A stretch of 64,000 nt of DNA from Acanthaster planci (Eukaryota > Echinodermata > Asteroidea > Valvatida > Acanthasteridae). The notes beneath the pieces are model-generated. The model searched no databases. It worked only from the letters and a program-made list of their open reading frames with translations, and was not told where the DNA came from. Numbering within the stretch: position 1 is the first letter of the stretch; every line of letters starts with the position of its first letter. The DNA is taken from contig NW_019091359.1 in the NCBI RefSeq assembly GCF_001949145.1, forward strand, positions 1,249,412-1,313,411. Direction: 5' to 3'. Of the stretch, positions 36,883 through 49,800 are shown one piece after another. The translations under genes were made by a program, and so were the position numbers.

Positions 36883-38708
36883 ATGAAAACCCTTGCGATC
36901 TCCACCATAGCATTGGCGCTATGCATCGCCCTAACTCAAGGTAAAACATGCATCATGCATGACATAACATTTTACTTGAACTTCTCATTCTGATATGTTG
37001 TAATTAGTATTTTCTATACAGAGTCACTGATGTAGTAAAATAATGAAGTTATTTTTGGCCAAAAAACATTAAATACATTTCTTTTGACAGAAAAATAAAA
37101 TAGAAATAACACAAAACCAGGACATGTGAGAAAACGAAAATTTGGATAATTTCTCGTTATAAATGAAGCCTTTAACATTAACACCGATATGAGAGTTCAA
37201 ACACTGTCACTATACGAAAGCGCTTCACGAATGCCTTATTATACATGAGTTAAAGAAACATTTTCTGATGACGGTTTAAAAGGGAGAAGGAAATAATTTG
37301 TGGGTGTACTGCAATCATATTCCTCTGGCGTCAATAGACAAAAAAATCACTGGACACGAAAAACGGGACTGCAGATCAAAAACTGATTTGCTGACTTTAT
37401 TTGCCCCGTAATTAAGGGAACTTATCCCTTATATTGGTATTGCTGACAAAAAATTCCCCACCTAAGTTACTATTTGCGAGGGGGGAAAATCCAATTTTGC
37501 GTACAAAGTACAAGATGAGAACAATGTTGAAAAAAGTGTATACATTGGGTTCTTCTGTCTTCCGAGGCCATTTTAGTTTTAGAAAGTCGTCATCAGGAAT
37601 AAAATTTATCGGTTAAATTTAAAATTTATCGGTTAAAACAGCTGTTTTGTCGATAGGCTTAGGACTGTTGTAAAAACAAAGGTGGGAACAAGTAAGCATT
37701 ATGCTGATTCTATGAATAACAAATTCCCTGTTGTTCAATGACTGATTCAAACTATCACCCACTTCATCTGCGTTCAGGGTCCGAGACAGACAAACTCAGC
37801 ACGCGTTCCAGCTCCTGCCTCCGTCTCATGATCGTCTCTAACAATTGCAACAACCACGGCTACTGCTCTCAGGGCAACAACGGCTGGGCGTGTCGGTGTG
37901 ACGATGGTTGGGGCGGACGCGACTGCGTCAAAGGCAAGAGTTCGGTGTATTTGGGCGAATATTTCCATGCCCCAAATAATACCTACTGCCACTCACGTTG
38001 TTTTTTTTTTGCACTCTACGGTTTTTTTGTATTAAGTTTAAAATCTTCTCTTATGACATTTTGTATGTGATAAATGACAACTATGGATCTGTTAGGAATT
38101 TTGGGTTACGGTTTAACAAGTTTACAGAGAGAACACTATCTCGCCAACTTCTCAAACCGCAGGGAATGTTGAATACAAGTATTTGCTATCATTTTTGTGA
38201 CACTTTCAGCTTTCTATACTGGATCTGCAAATTGGCAAAGACTCTGATTAACCATGCAGAAGGGAATTGCCACAGTCTAATGTGGCGATCTCTGGTCCAA
38301 TGTGTTTCGTGTGAAGATGGGCTACAGCTGCGTCAGAAGCCCTTCTTCTTCCCACGATAATTTAATGCTTTGCCTCCTCAGCGCCACTTTCGGCATTTAC
38401 ACGCTTAACTAGTCACATCAAGGACTTTTGCAGGACATTGTTTTAAGGAAAGGAGGCAAAAAATTTCTTTTTGCAAGTAAACAAGCCAGATGCATTCTGT
38501 AGTTTTCATCATTTTTGTTGGCTTTTATGAAACTGAAGTCTGTTTTATTGCCGAACCCAACGATCCAAAGTGACTCTTTCCCTCTGCAGAAATGAAGCCG
38601 GCTGGCAAGAGGCAGCTTGCAGGCGAACAGGAAGGAGCCGTAGAGGGCGGGCAGAAGCTGCGTAAAAAGAAACTAGAGAATCTGCTCAAACGCCTCTTGA
38701 AGGAATAG
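36883..38708 (+). CDS. Small secreted peptide with one EGF-like domain and a basic helical tail
   Basis: Coding exons 36883-36940, 37778-37933 and 38590-38708 give 110 residues. An in-frame TGA lies 24 bases upstream of the ATG. Residues 1-20 form a signal peptide (MKTLAISTIALALCIALTQG). Six cysteines (33, 43, 49, 58, 60, 69) have the EGF spacing C-x9-C-x5-C-x8-C-x-C-x8-C, with CRCDDGW and a Gly pair at the end. After it comes PAGKRQ, a dibasic site preceded by Gly that could yield an amidated C-terminus, then a Lys/Arg/Leu-rich stretch (about 93-110) that would form an amphipathic helix. There is no transmembrane segment, so the product is probably secreted as such. Intron 2 uses GC-AG (AAAG|GCAAGA). 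The alternative, reading through at 37934, gives an unrelated tail ending at 38070; using GT at 37945 meets a stop at once. The family is unrecognised; a signalling or matrix-binding ligand is inference. Confidence 0.75.
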
Positions 38709-39282
38709 TCAGGTTGTGGTGAGCAATCGTCTCTGGATGCTGGGCAGTTGAAGCCGACAGAGGATTTGTTTCATTTTTAAAAAGGGAAGGTCTTGATGAC
38801 AGATGATCAAATCAGAGTTCCATTTCCCCCTTAGATGCAGGGATTAAAACGCAATAATATTTGTCAACAAAAAACAAACCGTAAACCTTTAAAGCTCTTT
38901 GCATGTTGAAATTAAAATTGCCATGGCCAACTTCCAACTTGAGTTCATTTATACGAGACCAAAATATTGTGAAATTGAATTACATGTAAGTTAATTTCCC
39001 CCAAATAATTTGTCCAACAAATGCCTACAATGGGTTGGTGTCCAATGATTCCGCCTTTTTACAGGGGATAGTTTCCAAACAGAGGCTTTAAGGAGTTCTT
39101 ATTTGTGCTGTAATGTTCAGTTTATGGCTTATGAGTCTTGTATTCATTATTGTAGTTACATCTAAAATAGTGATTGCAGTAAATAATGCAAATACGATGG
39201 AAAAACTGATTGAGGTAAATATGGAAATGGAATGTTTATAATCAAGTACTAAGAAAACATACACAAAGTAAAGAACACTTTT

Positions 39283-39302
39283 AATAAAAAACACTGTTTA
39301 TT
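39283..39302. terminator. Back-to-back poly(A) signals of converging genes
   Basis: AATAAA on the plus strand (39283-39288) and AATAAA on the minus strand (39302-39297) are separated by eight bases. The first would end the EGF-peptide transcript about 575 bases after its stop. The second would end the coiled-coil gene about 1.57 kb after its stop. The two 3' untranslated regions would then abut or overlap. Confidence 0.45.
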
Positions 39303-40867
39303 TTTTTCAGCAAAAAAGAGATAGTTTACACTGAGAAAATAGAATTTGACAATGAGTAGCACCCACAGACTTATTTTTACATAATCTTTAAAATAAAAAA
39401 GGATATTACAATTCATTTAACAAGATGCAATGGACGGATGCAAAATGCAAACACATTTAAATTTAAACAAAATCATTTCGTAATTTTTACTTTAAATTAC
39501 GAGCAAATATTTTGTCAAACTCAGTTTTTAAATAAGGCTATTTACAAATGGTAAATAAAATTGTACTTGTTTGGATGGAATCAATCATAAAAACTGCAGA
39601 AAATAATTTTTGTTCACTTCAAATGAATTGAAAGATACCTATAACTTTCAAAAACGGTGTTACTGAAAAATCCGCAAACACAAGATATGACATGAACTGT
39701 GCTTCAGAACAATGTATTTTTAGGCACACAAACTCATCCCTAACCCCAAAACACTTGAGCAATTCTTTCAAACCTTGGCTAGAGTTCAGACTGTGTCACA
39801 CAATCGTTTCAAATTTTCGGCTATGCGAGCCTTCACGCACCTTCTCTGAAGCCAGACAATGAACCTTTTCCAAAAACGGCAGCAGTGTCTAAATTTGGCA
39901 ATGTTGGCAGTGGCTGTTGCTGTTTTGCCAGTGGAATGCTGCTTTAACTAGCCAGTTACTGACAAAAATATTCATTCAGATACAACCCACGAATCACGGC
40001 ATTAATGCCAGATACTTTTTAAAAGGCACTCTCCAAACTTCAGCAGTCTTTCCTTGTTAGGACAGCTTAGCTTAAGGACGCAATGGAAACTCGGCGTCTA
40101 TAAACATTCCTTACTTTAATTTGAATGCACTTATGTGACTACAACAGTCACAGATTTTTGTTTTCAGAATTGTTCAGGACAGAATGGAATGCTACACATA
40201 TACACGTTTATGCTTTAATTTCAAAGCACTTTCATGGCCTTAATGGTAATCCCCCCCGGGCTTGGGGAATCCCTGTTACATGTTGCTCCATCTTTCTTTC
40301 TGGCCAAAGCCTGTAGGAAGTTGTTTGGACACCGCTGAATACAATTTGGACATGCCGTCCTCGTTTAATGACACATTTTGGGCAAACTTCTGACTCACAT
40401 TGATGAACAATCAAAAGATTCCCATTGGCTGTGCACTCAAAAAACTGGAGATTCATATATGGCAGTGGGAAATACTAATACAAATAGTCACAAATCCTTA
40501 GCCTGATGAGCACCACTGTCAAGTGTTCCTGATGATTAACTCTCATACAATGGTGTGTGGGCTCAACCCCCATACGTACCATAGGAAGTGTGTTGTTTGG
40601 TTAAGGCACTTAAAGGGGGAGTGCCTCTTACAACCAATGAATATAAACAGTAATACCTATAAGGGGAGAGCACAGATTGTTGCTGCAGAAAACTAGGCTC
40701 ATGGCCCAGTGAACGGGGGTAACAATTGTACACCACTGGCCAACTGGAGCAGGACCATCAATCCTTTTTTTTTTTGCAGTAAAAAGTGCAACAGAAACCA
40801 CGAGTCACCCAGGGTTCAGTGTTTTCAACCTCCAGTGGCCGCCGAGGCCAATGTCGCCAGCAAAGCA
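39303..40867 (-). other. Probable 3' untranslated region of the coiled-coil gene
   Basis: It is AT-rich and non-coding between the gene's stop and the minus-strand AATAAA at 39302. It contains one Pumilio-type element (TGTAAATA on the minus strand, 39546-39539). Near 40500-40650 there is a SINE-like remnant with GGTTAAGGCACTTAA. No intron or other gene is visible. Confidence 0.4.
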
Positions 40868-43800
40868 TCACGGTTTGCCGGCAGCACTGGCCACGATGGG
40901 CTTCCACATGAACTCCTGGCCCTGGGCAAAGTCGCCCTGGCCCAGTAGGTGGACGGCTGGCTTGTAGTCCTCCAAGGCCGTCAAGCTGAGGGGCTGCCAT
41001 TCCTTGCGGGCCGTCTGGATCTTGCGTTGCCCACTGCTGGATTGAGATGCAAGGGAGGAGGACAGGGGAGGCGCTGTGCTGGAACGGACCATGCTCAGAC
41101 CTGGTGCTGTTGAACCAAACAAGGAGTGAAACACTGTATTAACAACAGCTGACATCATACCTATAAATAGTTATGTAGATCAGAGAAAGGTATATGCAAA
41201 TTTTCCAATACGTTGAAGGATGTAAAAAATACGGCATGTCCAAAACAAATATGGTAGCAGATGACCGAAAATTAAAAGAGCTATACTGACAAAATGAATG
41301 TTCACTGAAAAGACTGGCAAACCATAACCTACGGAAGTAGCCTGGTAACCCACCAAGTTCTGCTGGTCTCACAGCATGTTTAAAAACTTATCACCACGCT
41401 TTAAAATCTGGCCTCCAAGTTTTAAATTCGGGAGACGCATTTACCTTTGGGAATATTTCGACAATATTATCTAGAGGAAAAAAGCTGTTACAAATGTCTA
41501 AAACTTCTCTCCTTTCCTGGAAAAAAAATAACTTTAAGATGAGCAGGAATGTAAAACCTGAACTGAATTTTTTTGGGCAGGGGGATCAGGGTCCTTATAT
41601 TGGCCCTGAATCCCGAGGTAATGACTTAAGAATACCTAGTTCATGATGAAGAAGCCCCCAAATCACCTTACCTAGCTTTGTCTTTGTCCCATCACCACCT
41701 CCGTTGTCTTCTAAGGAGGCCCTGGCCATCACTTCCTTCCCAGGGATGAACCGACCGGTGGCATCCCTCTTGTCCTCCCAGCGTTTGCGGAACTGACCAG
41801 GCACGGTGGCAGCTGCCTCCGTTAGGAACGAGAGCTTCTGGGGCTTCTTGTCCTTAGCGGCCGGGGGCTGCTCCTCGTCGGGGAGGTCAGGAAGCGAATC
41901 CCAGCTCATCGAGTCATCATCGTTGTCATTGGCGTCGTAGCAGTCCGTATCTTGCTGGTCTTGGGGGTTTCTGCTGGGCCGCTGCTGTTTGGCCGGGGTG
42001 GGCGGTAGGTCCTCCAGCGGGGGGAGTTGGAGATGTGGGGAGGGCATCTCCCTCAGCCACTTCTTGTAACTTGGCTCCTCTTCGTCACTACCCTGGATGT
42101 TAAACGTACAGAAAATGATCGATCATTTCAACAGACTGAGAAAGAAAGTCCTCACTGAAGTGAGGTTTCTGAAGATGATAGTAGACATGCTTGTAAAATG
42201 GACCAAGTACGAAACTTCTTAACCCTCAAAGAGCCCTTTTTTTGGCCTTGTCACAGCCGGGGGGGGAGGCAGAATCTGCCCCCTCAGATCTCGGCCATAC
42301 GATGATGTATTTTAATGAAATTTGGCAGTGTCATAGAGGCATACATACTAATCATTTGTGTGAAATTATATGTAAATTAAGTAAGTTTTTGCATAATTTT
42401 GACTCATTAATTATTCATGATACAAATTTTTACCATCTTCTTTCGATTGTCAGGTGATTTTATTGTATTTTTCACATCAAAGATGCTGTATGGATTGTAT
42501 ATTCATTGGAAATGAAACTAGAGATGCTATGAGCTGTATACAATAATTGGTATAAGTTAATTATACAATTAATAGACCTTCCCCAAAGCAAGAGACTTCC
42601 TGACAAAAGGAAACCACTGCCCTTTGTACAATGTACTTCTGTGTACAAAGTCAATAGTAAATTTCACATCATACTTCACCCTGCCTCCTAAAATTCTTCA
42701 CCGAGAGAAACGCCACGTCCAATTTTCATAAATTGGGGTCAAAATGAGGCCAATACATTGGAAAAAATTGTCATAAAGTATCAGCAGGCAGAAATTAATC
42801 CCGGAGATTCTATAAGCAAAAATCAACGGGGGGGGGCAGATTCTGCCATCCCCCGGCTCTTTGAGGGGTAATGTTTGTCAAAAGTACAGACATAACAAGA
42901 CCTAGAAATGACCTCACAACCATGCACTTATGTGATGACATTTGTGCACACTCAGAAGAAAACTCCTCTACAAAATTATGTGTAGAAGTGTACGGCCATG
43001 GTGTGTGAGCTCTGCACGAAGATAACACAGTGCTCTCTGTTCTGCAGGCATAGCATCAACATTTCATACAGCCCGCCTCATCCATAAGGCAATCACTCCT
43101 AACACACAGGAGATCCGGTGGGAAACTCAGGATAGATAAGGAGTCGTCGTCTTTGATTGACTGCCTCAAGTCAGCTGATGGTACCAATGATGATGTCGGG
43201 AATACTTGATTAATTCACTTCATACAGGAATGAGATCCTTTTGTGTACAGTGGCCTGGTACACTCAGCATACAGATAACATCTCCCATTTCAACGAACCT
43301 CGTCAATCCAGGACGGGTGGTATCGCAACGGCCCCTCTGTCCCCTTCAAGTTGTTGAAGTCCGGTATGGGGTTGTTAAAGAGCAGCACTGTAGCCTTGTC
43401 TTCGTTGGTCATCGCTGCACGATACATCAGCTCCACTTTCTTCTGGACATCCTTGACCCGCTGGTGATAGCTGCCATCTTGAAGCCGCTCACCATCGGGA
43501 ACCTGATGGGACAGGAGGAGAGAAAAAGAGACAGTTACAGTGATGAGAAGAGTTTCGACAATTCTCGGAAACCCTGAGAAATGGACAACACAATTCAATT
43601 CATTTCATTCATCATGGAGTATAAAATGATAAAAACCTGGAGATATCATTGAGTAAAGAGTGGTATTTGAGAACTGACGTTCTAGCTTTGCAGTATGCCC
43701 AAGTAGGCTCGTAAATCAAAGGCTATGTGGACAAACACTTTAAGTATTATGGTAAATTCTGATACCCTGCTGCTTTCAATAAAAGAAGTCATCAGTATAA

Positions 43801-46800
43801 TACATGGAACGAATTTAGCCTTTGAAATAGTTTCATATACAGAGCAACGAAACATTGAAAATTTAAAATTCATTCACTCTGCACTGGAAACAAAACAAAA
43901 CTTTAGGAGACAAGTTGTTAACATCTTGACCCAATCACTGTGCTAAACTTTAAATTTGAGTTTTCAAATTGTGAAGTACAACAATGTGCTTTATTAAATT
44001 TGTGTTTTCCGTTTCATATTTTGTAAGTGTCTTTCAGAGAGCTACCTATTGCCAGAATGTACCGTTCATTGTCAGCAAAACTACACAGCGCCCTCTGTTG
44101 GCAGAAGACAACATACATGAAATAAAAGATATCAGTCACATGAAACCATACCTACCAGTATCTTTCTCATCAACTGTGGGGTGAAAACTTTAAAATGAGC
44201 CAAAGTAATTGTTTGAGGGCTTACATGTAAATAGACAAACGGTGGAGGGTTTGCACAATGAAATGCATGGAACTAATTGTCCTCGATAAATTCAGCTGCG
44301 GTATTATCGTGCCTTTCTGACAATTTCAGTAGAAATGAATGTCGTAATCAGAACAACATTTAGGGTACAAAACCAAAGTCTACAAAGAGTTGTTCCTGGT
44401 CGAAAATGGAGTTTTCATAAATAATTTGGCAGCAGAAGGCTTCGGAGAAATTTTTTTCCAGACAGCATGGATTAAACAGGACTCCAGTGATCACTTGCCA
44501 CTGTCACCAGAGGGTGAATATTTACATGTACAAACTATAAACCTGAAAAAATGGTGTGAAAAAAACCCCCTGTATTTAGCATAACACTACAGAAGGGGCG
44601 GCCAAAATGAGCTTTTAGCAAAAAGCTTTGCTTACTTTACAAATTTACCAACAGGAGACTCAATTATATGCCTTTAAATTGACAAATCTCACCCCTTCTT
44701 CGCTGTAAAAGCTGCGCTTGGCCACCGTCTTGTTATTGGTCAGACACTCCCTGACGAAGGCCCCATAGGCAGCCTTCAGCTCCTGCGGGATCTTGGAGTC
44801 CGCTTTCTGCAGCTTGACAGTGGATTGGTCCCTCAGGGTACCCCAGAGGGCACTGACCCCAGCACGACCTGGGGGGGGGAGAGGATGAGAAAGCAGACTT
44901 AACGATGGAGCAAAATGTTCAAATGTTAGAAAAAAGTTAGATGTTTGCAGATGTTCAAAAGGTGCTGCCCTATGGGTCACTAACCTCCACACAGCTTTCC
45001 GGCAAATTTGACTGGATCCTGCAAAATGAGTCTTAAGGGCATTTTTCAGTCATTCTGTTTAGCTTGGTTTTGAAAGAGCGAATTGAGCTCTTTCATATGA
45101 AACATCACTCAGTTTGGTATGCTGAGGAAAATGGATATTATATGAGTAGAAAATGATGAGGGCTCCTATAGATTTACATATTCCTTTAACCACTTCCTTC
45201 TGGGGAGCCCAGTTTTAGGCACATAGGCTTTATACACGAAACCGGGGAGCCCGAAACCCGACAAAAGCGCTAGGCTTTATAACAAAAGACCGTACTCGGA
45301 ACAAAAGGCCAAGCTGCTAGGAATTGCTAACATATTTCCAGTTGTCAATAAAGGAGGAAATCCGTCATTGTTTTGAAAGATTATACCTCTGTTTAAGGCA
45401 TTCAGGGCAAGCTGATTACCACTGGGGACAAAAGCACTCCAGTGCTCCAGTGATGAGCGATACAATACCGCTGCACGCTAATCTGGCCCCTATTGAAAAG
45501 ACGCCAGCTGCCCACTGTGTCAGTTTCGGGAACAAAAGAAACTTACGTAACACCGCACAATCTGGGCTTGTTCTACCAGGCGGCAGGCCTGGCTGAAATA
45601 CTCGGGCATCAATAAATGTTGATGCCCGGATGAGAGTAGCCACCATTCGTGTGGGAGTAAACATCCAGTAAATGAAGTCATGATTTTTTGAAGAATTTTG
45701 AAAATGGAAAATCTCCCGGTTTCATATCATGCAACTTCAAATTCCACCTGGCAGCAAGTGGTTCAATGCCTTCAACTCAAAAGTAGCTCTTGCAACATGC
45801 AACTCATTCGTTAGGCTGGGTTTCAAATGTGGAATTAAATTACCCAAAAATCCAAGTGTCACAATGGCAAAGCTGACCGTGTAAATTAAAAAACCTGAAC
45901 AATACATGTGAACAAAGCGAACAATTTCTTTTTTACCTCCCTGTTTGCGGAGGGACTGGGGCACTGGCACCACCTTCTTCTGCTCGGGCTCGATTTGGGC
46001 CGTAGGAAGTAGTTGGCTTGCTTTCGGCCAAAGATCTTGTACAAGTCCTGCTGGTGAGGGAGAGTATCTTTGTCGACCTCCTCTCTGAAAGGGTAAGAGG
46101 ACAAGTGGTTTGACCTTTGTCCAAAATTGCCAGAGAGGTCCTTGGACTGTCAACTGAACCTAAGAAATGAATCTAAAGATGCTGTTCTGCATAGTCTGCT
46201 TAGTGGTGTTTTCAAAATGAAGGCACAATACAAAACCAACACATCTCGATTTTTAAGGGGTGTGAGTGGTCACTTAAAATTAAAGCTGACAACAGCGAGC
46301 AAAAAGCTGATACATAAAAAGTTCCCATACTGTTGTACAGACTAGGTGAACATTAACACTGAAATTCAGGTTCAACATCTAAACAAAAAAAGCTGAAATT
46401 AGCTAAAAAGCTGAATTCTCAAACCCTTGTTTTTCTATTATCTATTTCCAAATTGTATTGGAAACTCTTCTTTGGAGCCAACTGATGAAATCTGCAAACC
46501 TTGGGCTTCACTGTAGATGGCTCCACCATCTTCTGAACATTTTCCCAAGTAAATTGAATACCTTGGTCAACTAGCTGAACCAACCTCTTCCCCAAAGTTG
46601 GATAAGGTCTGTATCTGAACTTAGCATGAGTGAGGGATCTAAAATCCTAAGAGAGGCTGGTAAAAACTTAAGTATTTTGGACAGTAGGCAGAGCAAGTCT
46701 AAGCATGGCTCTGTTGAGACACTTGAACTGTACAAAATAAGAAAAAAGATGCTGCTAATTTGAACTGCCAGTCAGCCGTGACACAGGTGAACTTACACAG

Positions 46801-49800
46801 TGCAAATTACAACAAATTTGAAAAATGACAGAGGTGGCAACTTGAGGTCTCTGACGTGCAATTTATGTGTTGAATAATATGGCACTTGGATGACAAAAAT
46901 CTGCGAATACTCCCTCAGGCAGAATACGAAAACACTCCTTTGGGATTCCAGCTAATTAAGGCCTCCCAATACTTTTTTTAACCGCACTTGGGCCGTCTTA
47001 GTTTTAACCCTACTGTCCTGCCTTCAACAAGAGTGTACCCCCATCCTTTCTGTTCTGCCCCCTTCACACAACATCCTGTTCTTGTCACTCTAAGGCTACG
47101 GATATAGCACTTGGAGCAAACAGAGAGCCTGGAAGGCCCCAGGGTCCAGAAACACAAGATATGAATGCGAAAGAGGCATGTTGCACGAGGCGAGTGCAGT
47201 GTACACACTTACCTGTCATGTTCTCCATCTTCATCCTTGTCATCCTCGTCGCTGCTGGATACCACGGACAGCCGACCGCTGCGGTGCTCCCCTCGGCTGG
47301 GGATGGTGCTGAGCGTGCGGCCGATGGCCGGTGGGGCTGTGCACTGCTCTTGTTTGTCTCCGGAGTCGAGTGACGCTTGCTGGAGCTTGGCGGCCAGCTT
47401 TCGGGCCGCTCGGCGCTTGGTGCGAGCCTCTTGCCTTTCACTCTCTGTTTAACAGCAAAATATTGGTAGATATTAGATGAAGGGCATTGGAGAATAACCC
47501 AGCCTTGGGCACAGACGAAGAATCTGGAAAAGAAAAACCACAGGCAGACACAAGACATATCCTCTTACAAATTCTGCAAAACTGGAAACGGTCAGCAATG
47601 AAATAAATGTTCAAAGAGCATAAAATATTGAATTCCCATTCATAATTTCAATACTTGTATTCTTTCAAATATTCGACTCCTTTTCTTTTCTCTTTTGTGG
47701 GGGCTAAAACATTTGTTTATGGGGAGAGAGCCTAAATGTGCCCCCAAAAAAACCCTGCCTGCTTTTCTCGCAAAAAGCAGTCAGGATTTATAATCTATCA
47801 AGGGAATTACATTCTGCACACTAAAAACTACAGCTTCACAGAACACAAAACCATAATACTATAAAATTTTCCATTTGGCAAGTCTGCCTAAATCACTAAT
47901 TCCTAAATGACTGTGCATTTTAAAATCTAATTAAACTGAACACTTTGAATGATTCTCGTTACTCTGAACAATATTAATTATTGCATTTAAAATAAAAGGG
48001 AAGCCCCCGGGAAACCAACTGAATGGGACCGGTGGGTTTAGCAGCTGTCTGACGCAATGCGAGGCTGTGAAGCATAACAGTTTTTACTGGTACAAATAGT
48101 TGTCACTGAGCGGCCATTGGAGCAGGATAGCAAGATTAGCGATTCCGTTTGAAATCAGCCTGTGGAAACCAATAAATCTCTTATAGGCCTCACTTGTTTT
48201 GCCTACTATTCGTACAGGAAGGCCAAACTTTGGACAGAAATTGCTTGGTGATTGACTGATGTCAGGTTTTGCCTCAAAAGGCATATCAATCCCATCCTTT
48301 ATAAGTGCACCATCACTGGCAAATGGGAGACAGCCTGGTGGAAAGGTTTCCAGTCTGACGCACATTCAAAGACCCCATTACATTCAAACTGAAATTGGTC
48401 TTGTGTGCACAGCGCATCCACGCCCGACATGCCTCAACCAGTGCGCGCACGCTATGAGTTCCCACCAGAGGATCGTTGTTGCCGCATAAAAACCATGCTC
48501 TTTCTTGTTCCTGACTGGAGTGCATAAAGCAACGGCACTCTCTACTTGAGTATTTCCACACTATCTGTGTTACATGTATAAAATATCAAAGTGGATAAGC
48601 TAAAAATAGCACCAAAGGGGAAACTAAAATAAACCATCATTACGAGTTTGAATAACCTGACCAAAGTATCACTGATTTACACTAGTCTGATTTCGTTTTT
48701 ATTTTGATGGACAGAGAATGGAACTTGATATTTGAGTGGGCGATGTCTGACTAGCCAGGGTCTTGTAACAATGAGGAATGACTTGTTTATTTTTTACAAT
48801 TTATGATATTGTCAGACATAATCACGCCCACGTGAAAGAGGAGAAAAAAGCCCCAGTTTGGTAATATTAAGGTCATTTTAATCTGACTTGGAAAAAAGAA
48901 AGAAAAAAAAAAGCCCTCCATAGAAATTACCTAGATCAATTTTGCCTCTCTGCGTCAGCGCTTCTTGCATCTGCCGTCGTTCCTGTCGTTTAGCCTCGCG
49001 AATCTACAGATACGGAAGAGGGAATTCAACACACAAAAAGAGAGGAAAGCCATCACGTTATTTGGAGGTCACATGCATGTGGTGTCTTTTCAGCAAATTT
49101 TTTCCAGGTGAACAGGCGAATTCTAAAGGCTGCACGCTCGAGTGGAAGAACAAGGAAAAGAGAAGACTCCCGCTGTACACGTCCCTACGTGTACAGCATG
49201 AACCATCAGGGGCAGTATGTATGAGGGGATGTAGCATTTGTCTTTTCCCTAGAGCCTGTAAATTTATAATGCTTGGAGTCTCCTGTATTTTTTTTTCGCC
49301 ATCTATTCATTCTCCCCCAAAGACTGGCCAGTAGATTGATGCTGGGGAAGAGAAATGAATTACTGGACTATTTTTAATGGGTGAAATGATAAATTTGTTT
49401 GTCTCATCTGTCGGGCCAATTTCTGACTGGAGGAAATGCAAAATGGGTGAATCTGGGGGTTTAGTCAATTTACCATGAATGGCACCAGATTCCAAGAATT
49501 CGTTTGCCATGGCTTGAAATTTTTTGGGCAGTTGTATGGGACTCATTCCTCACAAGCCACGAAAGGATACCATTCTTTGACAATTGCACATGTACCACAA
49601 TGAAAGAACTGTGAGGTTTCACTTTAACAAATACACGTAGCATTTTTTGATGAAATATAAAAGTAAATATCTTATCGTAAATGTCAAATAGCAAATACAC
49701 ACTTCTGGACATTATACCACTACATGCAGTCATTTACTTGAAATGCTCTATTCATCCATGGATACTCAATGTGATGACGTTCAAGCATTCATTTCACCAG

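Noticed and set aside
45937-46084. The alternative frame in coiled-coil exon 4 containing QDLYKIFGRKQANYFL
   Set aside because: It fits the preceding phase at the first AG but leaves phase 0 at the donor, and phase-0 entry into the next exon hits a stop after 11 codons.
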